Assembly: GCA_003117195.1 (NCBI GenBank)
Contig: BDSI01000004.1
Location: 1,731,290 to 1,795,289, forward strand
Length of the DNA stretch: 64,000 nucleotides
Reading direction: 5' to 3'
DNA from: Eudorina sp. 2006-703-Eu-15
Lineage: Eukaryota; Chlorophyta; Chlorophyceae; Chlamydomonadales; Volvocaceae
Shown here in pieces: positions 23,826-34,429 of this stretch; positions within the stretch are counted from its first letter, which is position 1, and every line of letters begins with the position of its first letter. The notes under the pieces were generated by a model, which ran no database searches, had not been told where the DNA came from, and saw nothing but the letters and a program-made list of their open reading frames with translations. The translations under genes were made by a program, and so were the position numbers.

Positions 23826-25279
23826 TCAGTCAACGGGGTCCCAGTGCGGCATGTTCTCGGGGTACGCATCGATGAGGTACTTGACCAGGCTGGCGGTGGA
23901 CAGCACCAGCGCCGCCACCGTGGCCTCCCACTGGGCCGCTCCGTCGGGGGAAGCCAGGTCGGGGGTGGCGATGTCCACCACCTTCTTGCTCGCCTGGCGG
24001 GAGGGGTACAGTCAATCGGTAGACGCGTTCGATGGGGGTTGGGGGGGTAAGAAACGCGACACAGCGGCAGGGGGTGACGCCACAGAAGGCCGAGGAGTCA
24101 AGCCGACTCCCAATTGCAAGTGACGGACGGACAAGGAGGCCGTGGGCGAGCGGGCGGGTGTTGGAAGACGGGTGAAGACGGAAGACCCAGCCCGCCTCAC
24201 CTTGAGGCCCCCGGCGCCCGTCTTGAGCAGGAAGGACAGCTGCGCGGGCAACAGCGCGAAGCCGCCCCGCCGGGTGAGCACCGCGTCGGACTCGTAGTGG
24301 CTGAAGGTCGTCAGCAGGCAGATTTTCTGGGTCGGATGGGGCGGGTGTTGGGTGGGTGTTGGGTGGGGGAGGGCACCAACGGGGTATGGCGATGGGTTGA
24401 CCGATTGCGGAGCGGGCCGGCGACCGCAAGGCTCACGCACGAACGCTTGGAGCGACGCAGCGTTATCATTAGGACTATGACCCACCACCAGGGCTATGAC
24501 CCATCAGGGCTATGGTACTGCTAAGCTCCAATCCCATGGCCCAGCGCCGAGCCCGCCGCTCAGCCATATATCGCAATTTGCCTCCCCCCCCGGCCCCACA
24601 TGTTCACCTCCAGGTAGTAGTCCCGGTCCACCCCCGGCGCGTACTCCGCGAGCACCATCTCTCGGATCTCCTCCAGGATCTTGGAATCCAGCGCCATGAC
24701 CAGGTCGTACCGATCCAGGTCCTCCAGCTCAAAGGCCTCCGCCGGGCGAGTGAAGTAGCGGGGCAGGATCTCCAGGTCGGAGGCGCCGCGCATGAGCGCG
24801 GTCAGCTTGGAGATGGCGTGGATGTCGCGGGGGCTGCCGATGGTCATGCCGCAGGTCCAGGGGTACAGGGCTCTGTGGCGGCCAGGACAAGGGGCAGGAG
24901 CAGAGCAACCAAGGCGTGATGGGGAAGGTGCGGGGAGACGTCATGGGAACAGAGTGTGGGTTGGGGCTGTGGACTTCGCATTCGGTAATGTCAAGGCCGC
25001 TCGCCAGACTTTTCACTCCTCGCGGCTAGCTTCCCGCGGCTAGCTTCCCGCAAGGATACGATACTCTTCCTCCAGGCCTTCCAGTCCGAGCGCGTTTGGA
25101 GCCACCGCGTGATGCACGCCCCTTCAAAGCCCGTCTGCCTGCCGGGCTACCTGAGACGGCGTTCGCGTGTGGCCTGATCCCAGCATGCGGCCCAGCCGTC
25201 CGTGCGGCGCACCTGCCGTAACCATTCCATTCCGCGCAGCGCTCAAACAGACCGGCCGCCAGCCGTGCCCGCACCGTGT
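23826..25279 (-). CDS. Low-molecular-weight phosphotyrosine phosphatase-like protein, first exon(s) missing
   Basis: Four exons with matching phases: 25279-25213, 24872-24608, 24326-24201, 23993-23826 (stop TGA). The first visible exon begins inside a codon with TVRARLAAGLFERC, which aligns with the second half of the LMW-PTP P-loop (C-x5-R then helix): the R of TVR would be the phosphate-binding arginine. The next exon holds LDRYDLVMALDSKILEEI, the counterpart of the family block around DLILAMD, and the following one starts KICLLTTF. The C-terminus lacks the usual DPYY; TPDLASPDG stands near where the general-acid Asp is expected. The exon carrying the catalytic Cys should lie above 25280 and was not found; VVLHVCG near 25440-25460 is a weak candidate. 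Likely substrate class: phosphotyrosine or low-molecular phosphoesters. Pseudogenisation is not excluded. Confidence 0.55.
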
Positions 25280-26351
25280 CTGTACGGTCAACCTACAGCA
25301 CAGAGAAACCGGGGATAGTGACATCCCCAATTCGGTTCCCCCGGGGGCGGTTTCGGAGGTCAGGCACCTCACTCGAACGCACGGGCCTACCGGCCTCAGG
25401 CCAACACCACAGTAGCTCCCGCACGTGCGCTTTCAGGACCCCACACACGTGTAGAACGACTGCATGACCTATAAGATAACAAGAAAGCTGCAAACAACTT
25501 GGAGGAAACTCACAAAGAGGACTTGAATATGGTACCGCGTCCAAGACACGCTCGGCCACATATGGGCTAAGTTTTGTGTCGGAATTGCCATATTGGTCGC
25601 TGCCACGCCCAATGGCTGATTCTTGTCTGGCTCGGGGCTTCCAGCTCCTGCTGCCCGCATATACGTCATTCCTCGGGTTGTCGCGCTCCTCCTCCTCATG
25701 CTAGACGGCGTAATGAAAATGCATTTTGATCTGCTAGCCACGCTGCCACAGCAGGGTAAGTGTGAAAGTGACATAGCACGGTTGACCCTTGACTTGGAAG
25801 AATTAATCGTCTCCTCAGCTTGCGCGCCCTTCGATACTGTTGCTCACGTTATCGTAATAAAGCATCAATCAGGAAAGAGACTCCTGCAGCTCAGCTTGTC
25901 CCGACACAGTCCAGCAACGAGCACAGAAAACTCCCAAAAAGAAAGTATATAGGCAAACCACAATTGTAAAATTCGAAGCAAAGTTAGGAATTATTGTAGC
26001 AAGACGCACTGCTGATACCTAGCGGACGTCAAGCAGGTCCTGTACGGCACACTATCAAACTTCTACCTACTTCTGCGTCCGCGGGTAGCATCAGGATAGG
26101 GCATTATTGACTATCCCCTTTCAACCCAAATGAAAAAAGGCTCGGATGTACCCACATAAGCCCTTGACTTTCCGAAACGTCACGAACGAAAACCTGCTGA
26201 TGGCTGGTGCAAGGCTTCATGCGCCTTGCAATCGATCATCCAAAAAAGGAAATCTCGTGGATATCCTCAATCAAGCCAATGTTGCTGTCACGGCTACCAA
26301 CCGATGCAACCCCCTTCAGCCCGTCGTACCAGACCTCACTGTGCAACTAGT
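25280..26351. other. Upstream region of the phosphatase-like gene / 3' flank of the quinone reductase gene
   Basis: About 1.07 kb that must include the missing 5' exon(s) and promoter of the minus-strand phosphatase-like gene, plus the 3' UTR of the gene ending at 26352. AT content rises near 25900-26000. A plus-strand open frame (25623-25952) carries an internal GTAAGTG donor-like site, but I found no following exons. Confidence 0.35.
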
Positions 26352-28971
26352 TCACGCATCCCGAGGATAACACATGTCCTCCAGCGCATTGCTGCCTCGC
26401 CCAGCCGGCAGGTTAAGCTGCAAGTCCGCCGCGGTTGGTCCGGCCGCCACGATGCCGCCGGGGTTGAGCGGGAACAGGTTACGGAAGTAGGACATTCGCG
26501 CTGCGTCCACGTCCACAGTGCCACTGACCTGTACATGCGTGGCGCAAGATCGACCAAGAAATACGAAAGCCAGAAGGACCTGTCAAATCATTCGTTTTCA
26601 TTGACCTCGCCACATGTCAGGATTCCACAATACAAGCAAGGCGTCAGAGGCACGTGTTCATCAATCCTTGGATATGCCAGTCTTACTGCGCTTCGCTCGT
26701 CTGCGCATTTAAACCAGAGCGGAGATCCCCGACACGCGGACTGCGACACCGGGCGAAACAACAGACAAGCTGCACATACCTGCACCCTGGAGCCGGGCAC
26801 GTTGATCTGCCAGATGTCCCTGGCCCAGGCCGCCAGCGCCGGGTAGTCGCCGCCGCTCCCGCCCTTACCGGAGCCGAAGATACGGCGGCGGCAGCACTTG
26901 AACATGGGGCCGTACACGGCATCGAGCCGTACGACAGTGGGGAACAGCCACACGTCGCTCTCGGTGAGCCTGCACGGCACCGCATATCAGGTTTCCGCTC
27001 CGAGCGGTTGGTGGTTGATACGCACCAGACACGACGGCAACTGCGTATTTGCATGCCACCGTCAGCTACCCTTGGTCCGAGTCATGCCAGGACGCGCTAC
27101 GCAACAGGTGAGCACCACCCAGTACCGTGTACCGCAACGTACGGCGCATGCAACGCCCGGTTTAATCCCAGGACTCCAGCCCCACCTGTCTCCGAGGAGG
27201 AAACGAGTGGAGCTCAGCCTCTGCTCCATATCGTCCAACGCAGACCACAGCTCCGCCTGCAGCAGGTGCCCAAGGGCGCACCGGTCAATCTTGGTCAGGA
27301 AACCGCAACACAGCGGACACCCCGGGCGCGTTGCTTCTGTAAACTGTCAACTGGGTACAGCGGCTTTGCATCGCATTAGCGAACTGCCGTACCTGTACAG
27401 CATCGTACGCGTCCTGGCTGGTCGCGAACCCCGACCGGTACACGCCGTTGTTGATTGCGGAGTAGATCTGTGTGGGGTACGAGGGAGGGAGGGAGAAAAA
27501 AACATGCCGTACGGTCGGCACATGTTACCAATTTTGTGAGTTGCGGTGCTCCATGATTTGAGACCCCAGCGAACTGGGAAGTCAGCTACGAAGATATCAA
27601 AGCTCGTGCCGACCTTCGCATTCAGTTGATCGATTTGGGTCGCCAGGTGCTTCGGCCGCAGCCGCACATCCGTAGATCCAGGCAGGTGCATGTCGTCCAA
27701 GCTCCGTACGATATCGGCGCTCTCGTTGCACACCGCCACGCGTCGGATGCGGTCCACCATCAGGGGAGCCGTACACCGCGCCCGGAACCCGGGCTGGCAC
27801 GTGTCGTACACCTGCCTGTGGGTGGGGAACGGCGGGGCCCAATCAGGAACGGTCGTATTGCGTGTGGCGGGCATCCATCCGCCTAGCAGCATGCCCATGA
27901 AAGTCGTACCAAGGCACACACACGAACGGCGTGGAAGCATCGCGCCGTGCTAAGGCGTGTTTGGGGGTGTGTATGCTGCTAGGTACTTGGCGCGTGAGGC
28001 AGCCGTACGGCCGTACTCCCATGCTGGATCCATCCTCAAGGCCAGCAGCGATTGCGCCCAGACCTCACCCAAACCCTGCTACCCGCCCGACCTTGCTACC
28101 CGGCAGACCAAGGTGTCCGTCACCCACCACAGATCCGCCGCTCCGAAGACGGGATCCGGATCCGCTGACCCAAACACCCAGCCGCCGCGCCGCGCGCGGG
28201 TCGGGTCATCCTCCAGCCGCGTCAGCGTCACGTGTTGTTGTGCGGCCTGCTGCTGCTGCTGCTGCGCTGCCGAGGAAGGCGACGCCCTCAGGTGCCCCCT
28301 CAGCACCGCCGCCAGCGCCACTCGGTGGCACCAGGGGCAGGCGTTGCCCAGGTACAGGTGATAGCGGCCCGACTCGGCCTGCAGGGCCGCAGCGCGAGCG
28401 CGCGTGATGGCCAGACGCCCGGACCGGTAGTTGAAAAGCAAGGAAACCCCAGGATACCGGTGGATGGAGAGCGCCATACAGCATACAAACAGCTGATGCA
28501 GCGAAGGGGTGCCTGGTGAGCTCGGTCGCTTTGGGTTTGGGTTTCGGAGCGCGGAAATGTCCTCCCGGAGGACAACACAACACACGCTCCCCGAACACAC
28601 GCTCCCCGGCAGGGCGACACGAGGACGGCGCTTCACGTCCGTACCGGGAACTGCGGCTCCCCAATGCGGCCGCTGAAGGCGTACTGCGGCCGGGTGTACT
28701 GTCCCGTGCGGGTCTGGGGCGCTAGTTCCTGCATCATGGCCAGCCATGCCAGCCGCCAACCCTCCTTGACACCTGGCGGCGGCGGCGCGGGGCAGGGAAG
28801 GTTCGGGCACCGGCCAGCGTGCCGCATGAGGAAGGGACTCGAGAGGACTGTCGTACACCCAGGTCGGAACGCACAAGTTGGAAGAGGGAAACACGCGAAG
28901 GCGCACGGCATGATTTCACAAGTGAAAAGCGGCTGCAATGGCCTCAATGCCTCCATGTGTTTAGTACTCAA
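26352..28971 (-). CDS. Glutathionyl-hydroquinone reductase (Xi-class glutathione S-transferase, ECM4/YqjG type)
   Basis: Seven exons (minus): 28971-28645, 28378-28128, 27815-27614, 27467-27393, 27256-27186, 26969-26780, 26528-26352; all phases close, about 430 residues. Exon 1 carries LAPQTRTGQYTRP, the usual family N-terminus. Exon 2 has GRYHLYLGNACPWCHR with the catalytic Cys of the CPW motif. Exon 3 has NESADIVRSL; exon 4 has INNGVYRSGFATSQDAY. Exon 6 has LTESDVWLFPTVVRLDAVY and exon 7 has LFPLNPGGIVAAGP. The enzyme reduces glutathionyl-hydroquinones. Oddities: a Gln/Ala-rich insert (six Gln) after the active-site helix, CPWC where CPWA is commoner, and a GTCGGC donor for exon 3. The start is uncertain: the first 60-70 residues could be an organelle transit peptide, or an acceptor near 28780 may mark an upstream exon. 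Divergent from the lipase gene. Confidence 0.85.
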
Positions 28972-29592
28972 CCGTTCCCTTTAGTCCATTCGGTAAACTG
29001 ACCGCTCACCGCTGACAAGTTGACCTTGCGGCACGATCGAGTTTGCCCATTCTAGAATGGAGGTCCCTTTGCGGACGTCTTGGTTGGGGGAGGCACGGGT
29101 CCTGATGGCTCCACCACGCGGTGTGCGTGCTGTGCAGTGAGAAACGCCTGCGATGGGTCCATAGACTGAAACGCCTAGAGGTACCGCTTTCTTACAAACA
29201 GCCTGTGTACATGATGGCGGTCTTGTCAAGAGGTTTCGTGTGTCCACCTGTAGCGGCATCGGTATTGTCAGGTTGTGAAAGCAATCAACGATGTCCTGAC
29301 AAACCAAGTAAGAATGCTCTAATGTCTTGATGCTGTAGTATGGTATCCTCATCTATAATGCAGTGTGTGGAATAAGGGATTTACCTAGTGAGTCAACTCC
29401 GTACAGGTGCCTTTTGCCTTTTATTTACTTGTTTTCAAACATGCATATTTTGACATCCATATATATTCAAGGCGACAGCTTGGCGGTCTGTGCCGCTTCC
29501 CGCCCACGTAACACGTCAACCCTACTCGGTTTGAGCATGTAGGCTTTTTGCCACACCGAGGGCCTAGAGGGTGGTCGCATACCGATTTCCTC
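28972..29592. promoter_or_regulatory. Divergent intergenic region, quinone reductase / lipase
   Basis: 621 bp between opposite start codons, noticeably AT-richer to the right (29340-29460). No gene is visible. It probably holds both promoters; individual elements cannot be assigned. Confidence 0.4.
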
Positions 29593-31473
29593 ATGTTGAC
29601 GTGCCTGCGCTCAGGCGAGCTTTCTCGCTCAGTTGCGCTAGTGACCGTTGTTCTCATATTAGCTGTTGACGCGGGCTTATGTCTACGGCTGCCCACCTTT
29701 GGGCAGCTTGGGCAACGCCGCGGCGACGCGGATAGGGCTGACGAGATATTCCGTCAGGTGCTGTCATCGCAATCGACCTTGCACGCCGGCCTGGCGCTTG
29801 GCGCCCCAGCAAGCGGGACACATTCAGCCCAAACCTGGGAGACTATCGGCGCTTTGGGTGATGTGGAGCTCGCGCCCGCTGCACAGCTGCGGGACCCGGC
29901 CCTGGCCACCATCTTCTCCACCCGGGCCGTGGAACTCCTGCCGCGCCTTGGCCGCGGCCCCAGCGTCCTCCTCCCGCCTCTGAACGGGGACGCTGCTGCC
30001 AGGCCCCGGGCTGCATCCGACGCCGCAACCGGGTCCCTCCACCCGGGCGACGGTGAAGCAGCAGCTGAGCACGCCGAACCGCGCGGAGAGGTGCGTCAGC
30101 AACCACACCATGGATCGGAGCAGCTGCGGCAGCAGCAGCAGCAGCTGCTGCTCCAGAACCAGAAGCAGCACCTCCAGGGTAAGGGTGCCAGGACAGCAGG
30201 GCTCGGCGCCGCGGACCCGCCGCCGCCCCAGTTCGACGTGGACGAGGCCTTCCTCGCCGGCCAGCTCGCCTCCATCGCGTATTGCGGCCACCCCGACCTC
30301 CTCGCCGCCTGGAACTGCAGCCGCTGCGCCAACGTCCCCGGCTTCCAGCCGTACCGCGTCGTGTACGACCCCGTATGGGATCTCGCCGCCTACGCGGGCT
30401 ACCACGCGCCGTGGGACGCGATCGTACTGTCGTTCCGCGGTACGGACTCGTCCAACTGGGGCCAGTGGGCCGAGAACATGCGCGCCTGGCGCACGGACCA
30501 CATGTACCCCGTACCCGACTTCCCCCACGCCCTCATACACGCGGGGTTTTACACACTGTGGACGGGCAGCACGCTGCAGACGACGTTCTCAGCGGCGGTT
30601 TCGGAGCTGAAGGCCGCGCACCCCAGCGCGCGGCTGGTGGCGACGGGGCACTCCATGGGGGGCGCCCTCGCGCAGCTGGCGGGCTTGGAGTTCAAGCTGT
30701 TCTTCAACCAGACCCAGGCGACGGTGTACACCTTCGGGGCGCCGCGTGTGGGCAACCTGGCGTACGAGCAGGTGTGCCGTTGGGGGGGGGGGGGCCGTGG
30801 GGCGCCCCGCTGTGGGGTAGCGGCGCGGGGGTCGGTTGGTGTGGAGAGAAGCGTCGGCAGGGGGGACGGTATATCCGGTGGTGGTGACCCATCAGGAAGC
30901 CGAGGGGCTGCATGGCGGAGGACGTCCCGCGGCACCCCGCCTCCGCCACCACCGGCACGGACACCCGTCCCGCAGACCCCTGCTGACCTGTCTGTCTGTC
31001 TGTCTGTCTGTCACCTGAAGCCTGTGTGTGAGATGGCATTGGCTGCGGCGCCATCTCTCATTGCTGGCCAATTCGTTTTATGCCCACCCACATGTGGTGG
31101 TGTTTCTTTTGCTTTTCTTGTCAACCCTCACCCACCCACATCCACCCGCACCCGTCCGCCCCTGCCCCCCTCTCCGCAGCTCTTCAACTCCTTCGTGGAC
31201 GTGTCCTGGCGCTTCACCCACAACCGCGACATCGTGCCCAGCGTGCCGCTGCAGCTGATGGGCTTCCACCACGTGGCGCGGGAGGTGTGGGAGGTGGACG
31301 TGGAGGACCCCGGCAGGGCGGGCGGCGTGGAGCGCAAGCTGCTGCTGTGCGACGGCACCGGCGAGGACCCCTCCTGCCACAACTCGGCCTGCTACCTGGG
31401 GCTGTGCACCTCCATCGCCGACCACCTGGTGTACCTGGGGCTGCACATGTACCAGGACAGCGATGAGTGCTGA
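29593..31473 (+). CDS. Secreted class-3 lipase (alpha/beta hydrolase, fungal-lipase type)
   Basis: Two exons, 29593-30771 and 31180-31473, give 490 residues. The N-terminus after MLTCLRSGELSRS has a hydrophobic signal-peptide-like run (VALVTVVLILAVDAGLCL). Residues ~150-205 are low complexity and Gln-rich. The lipase_3 core starts near FDVDEAFLAGQLASIAYC and includes the oxyanion-side FRGTDS. Catalytic triad: Ser354 in TGHSMGGA, Asp410 in NRDIVPSVPL, His475 in IADHLVYLG. The C-terminal region has several Cys, consistent with a disulphide-bonded secreted enzyme. Family members hydrolyse acylglycerols or galactolipids. The start was chosen at the Met just before the hydrophobic segment; an upstream in-frame Met at 29548 is possible. 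The single intron is 408 nt, a multiple of three, and has no stop, so its retention would insert 136 residues after the catalytic Ser. Confidence 0.88.
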   Translation: MLTCLRSGELSRSVALVTVVLILAVDAGLCLRLPTFGQLGQRRGDADRADEIFRQVLSSQSTLHAGLALGAPASGTHSAQTWETIGALGDVELAPAAQLRDPALATIFSTRAVELLPRLGRGPSVLLPPLNGDAAARPRAASDAATGSLHPGDGEAAAEHAEPRGEVRQQPHHGSEQLRQQQQQLLLQNQKQHLQGKGARTAGLGAADPPPPQFDVDEAFLAGQLASIAYCGHPDLLAAWNCSRCANVPGFQPYRVVYDPVWDLAAYAGYHAPWDAIVLSFRGTDSSNWGQWAENMRAWRTDHMYPVPDFPHALIHAGFYTLWTGSTLQTTFSAAVSELKAAHPSARLVATGHSMGGALAQLAGLEFKLFFNQTQATVYTFGAPRVGNLAYEQVCRWGGGGRGAPRCGVAARGSVGVERSVGRGDGISGGGDPSGSRGAAWRRTSRGTPPPPPPARTPVPQTPADLSVCLSVCHLKPVCEMALAAAPSLIAGQFVLCPPTCGGVSFAFLVNPHPPTSTRTRPPLPPSPQLFNSFVDVSWRFTHNRDIVPSVPLQLMGFHHVAREVWEVDVEDPGRAGGVERKLLLCDGTGEDPSCHNSACYLGLCTSIADHLVYLGLHMYQDSDEC

Positions 31474-31510
31474 GATACGGTGAACACATGAGCGGGATGG
31501 ATCAGGACGC

Positions 31511-31641
31511 GGAGTGAGAGGGGGCGGAGTGAGAGGGGGCGGAGTGAGAGGGGGCGGAGTGAGAGGGGGCGGAGTGAGAGGGGGCGGAGTGAGAGGGGGC
31601 GGAGTGAGAGGGGGCGGAGTGAGAGGGGGCGGAGTGAGAGG
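31511..31641. repeat. 15-bp minisatellite downstream of the lipase
   Basis: Nearly nine tandem copies of ggagtgagagggggc begin 37 bp after the lipase stop codon, so they probably lie in its 3' UTR. The units are essentially identical, which suggests recent expansion. Confidence 0.9.
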
Positions 31642-32884
31642 GGAGGGTGGGAGGTCTGACGGGAGCAAGAGATACTGCTGATGAACCGGCGGAAGAGGGG
31701 ATGGAGGGCGCGGAGGGGGATGGAGAGAGCGGAGGCCCTGTTGGTCGGGATGAGCGGTGCGATGAGGGAGGTGTGTGTGTGGGGGGACATGTGGATGAGG
31801 AGGCAGGAGGCCCGGTCGGGGCTATTGTTGGGTGCAGGCACTCGTGGTGGTGCCTGCGACAAGGCGTTTGCTGGCGCCGCAGGAGCTGAGAAACGGAACG
31901 ACTCGAGAGGGGGACAAGCAGGAGGGCGGCGGGTGATCTCGGTTACGAGCCGGGTGAAACCCCGGCGCTGCCAGCGTCGTGTGCAGGAGACGGGGATTCA
32001 CAGCGAGTTGCGAGTTTCAAGTGTGTGTTGCGTTCATCGGAGGAGGAGGAGGAGGAGGACGGACGGACCTATGCTGGAGACCCTGCGCCCCGTTGGGTGG
32101 GCTGCATGAGGATGTGATTGCATTCGGGGATGCGCTCGATCGGGAGAGGAGGTGTTTTTGTTTTTAGGTTGATTGCTTCAGTTGAGTTTTGGCGTGACGA
32201 GACAGACCAGCTCCCAGCACGCGGCTGTGACTGACGCGCCGGGTCGCGCCATCGGGTTGCATCTACCCGACATGAACGGCAACCCGATGGACGGCCCGTG
32301 GGTCGCGGAGTGACGCTCCCTGTATCATATGGTAGACCGCGGGGCCGGCCGGCCGGCCGGCCCGTGGGTCGGGCCCCCGAGGGCGGCAGACGACAACAGG
32401 CCGCAGATCTTGTTGCTGCCCGATAGGCACCCTCGGGATGTTTTTGTAGTCTTTGACTGGATGCGGGTTTGTAGTCTTTGACTGGATGCGGGTGGGCGCG
32501 CCGGAAGATGCCGACGGGCGCAGCGCCGCGGCGATACCGTGGATGGCTGGTGCGGGAGGGGAGGAGGAGGCCGCGGCGCGGGGCGCGGCCTTCCATCTGC
32601 CAAGGCCGCTAATTGTACATTACCGTGGTTGTTTTCCGGTCTGGTGCGGTTACTACGCGCGGCCTACTTAGGGAAGCAACAACTTTTCGCGTGGTTGTGC
32701 CTCTAAGGGTATTTTCACCAACGACCGCGTCGATCGACCACATCCTAACTAGGCAACGTGAGGCTTCCCATGGGGTGTGACGTACCGTGGTGGCCGACCC
32801 TGCGCTGTAGGGTCCATGTGGGATTTCTGTCTGCGCTGCGAGCGGGAAGGAAGGAAGATGGGCGCCGCACGGATCGGGGCTGTT
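31642..32884. other. Intergenic, repeat-containing, no supported gene
   Basis: GC-rich sequence with no family-like frame. A 25-base unit starting tttgtagtctttgactggat is present twice in tandem near 32444-32492. A GGCC run lies near 32341-32360. Confidence 0.4.
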
Positions 32885-32958
32885 TGAATGGATGAACTTC
32901 ACAGCGGACCCCTCAAAGGGATCAAAGTTGTATACCAGGGCAAAGCCCCAGCAGGCTG
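32885..32958 (+). repeat. Dispersed repeat family 'ACGTTACAGCGG', copy 3
   Basis: Reads aatggatgaacttcacagcg and ends with the shared 3' block caaagccccagcagg. It is diverged at the core (acttcacagcgg instead of acgttacagcgg). It lies between the lipase and the sugar-lactone oxidase genes. Confidence 0.65.
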
Positions 32959-34429
32959 TTTTGTTACGGGACGCGTTTTATTACGGGACGACGAAACAGC
33001 TGCCGTTATGTGTCGTGGCACACGGCAGGGCTCTCGGCAAAATACGGATCCCGGATGGAGCGTTACGCCTTACGGGGTGGTGGTCCTGCTGCGGCACAAC
33101 GGAACCTGTCAACTACACGTACGCGGACGCTCGATGGCATTCCTTGTGGGGCGCGCTCGCAAGGCGCTATTGCGGAAGTGCTTGCAAGCAGAAGAGGTGT
33201 GGGGGCAGCGAGCGCGGTGCGCCCGTCAACGCACACGCGGCCGGCATCCGCGTTTTTGCGTCCTGATTGTACCGGAGAAGCGTGTGCGTGCTGATGCCCG
33301 GAGGGTACCAGTGCCACCTTTCCGCCCCTACCTCGCTGAGAGCCCACGCGGGGGCCGACAGGCGCCTGTCTGTCAAAACCGCGCTGTCGACGCCGCGCTG
33401 TGCCCGCATGACTGCGACGGGCTTGTCGTGCTTGCCAGCAGCATTTTTAATGCCCCTGGACACATTGGCACATGCAAGCACACAGCACTGATCCGGCACA
33501 ACTAAACCACCGAACCACCAGCACCAGGTTCCCCTGCATATTGAACCTGTCGGTCGCGCATGTCGTCGGTTTAGTTTTAACCTGACAGATCGAGGTCAGT
33601 CGGTCGGTCAACCTCACGGCCACGAAACTCAAGAAGCGGTCCTACGCTGGGCCGTCGGCACGGCACCTCTCTCTTCTCCCTGCACGCCCACCGCAGGTAC
33701 GAACGATGAACAATGTTCAACCTGGTTTAACCCAAGGTTCACTGGCCCCAAGGTTCACTTGACCAGTAGAAAGTAACCTTGCAGATGCATATGATGCTGT
33801 CAATGGTTGAACCCGTTGGCGTTTCACGTGTTGCGTATGTGACCCATGGGTCATTACGCGTCTTTGGTTCTCAAGCGTTAGCTTGGTCGTTGACGTAACG
33901 GCCACGTGGAGGGCCACGAAACCCCTCCTTCGCATCTGCTCAGATCTGTCCATTAAAATTCCTTGGACATCCGATGCCGTGCGGCCTTACTACATCGCCC
34001 GGATCCCTCCTGGTATTTGTACTGGTCGATACCCAGCAGAGGCGTTTTGCATCCGCGTTGGCTGAACTCTGTGGGGGTGACGGCCCAGGACGCCCCCTCC
34101 GGGTGCCCGCCTTGCTCTCCCCTCTCAGGTCTCAGGTGCCTGTGTCTGGCGGTACGGCCTGACGGGCGTGCCAGCGGCCTCCTAAGGCGTGCTGCTGAGC
34201 GACCCACGGGTCGTCACTTCGCGACGGGGGACCCGAGCTCGCGCATCACGACCATTGGGCGCTCGTTATCAGTTACAATCTAACAAATAACCAATCGTCG
34301 TTGGATCTAGAGTAGTATTTTCGTATTTCATTAAATACACGAAGCAATAAAGTGAATAAGTTACCGACCAGGAACGAGACCCGTACAGGCAGCAGCAACC
34401 GCAGCAGCAGCCGCGGTGCAGCATCAGCC
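32959..34429. other. Intergenic / upstream of sugar-lactone oxidase
   Basis: No convincing gene. The last ~170 bp (34260-34380) are AT-rich and precede the oxidase start, a plausible promoter and 5' UTR. Palindromes GACCCATGGGTC (33841-33852) and GACCCACGGGTC (34201-34212) lie here. Confidence 0.4.

Noticed and set aside
25623..25952. Plus-strand ORF with a GTAAGTG donor-like site
   Set aside because: No following exons on the plus strand and no family similarity; the interval overlaps the upstream region of a minus-strand gene.
29548..31473. Single-exon 641-residue lipase
   Set aside because: The middle 136 codons lack lipase features and are bounded by a good donor (caggtgtgc) and acceptor (ccgcag); splicing gives a normal lipase_3 domain.
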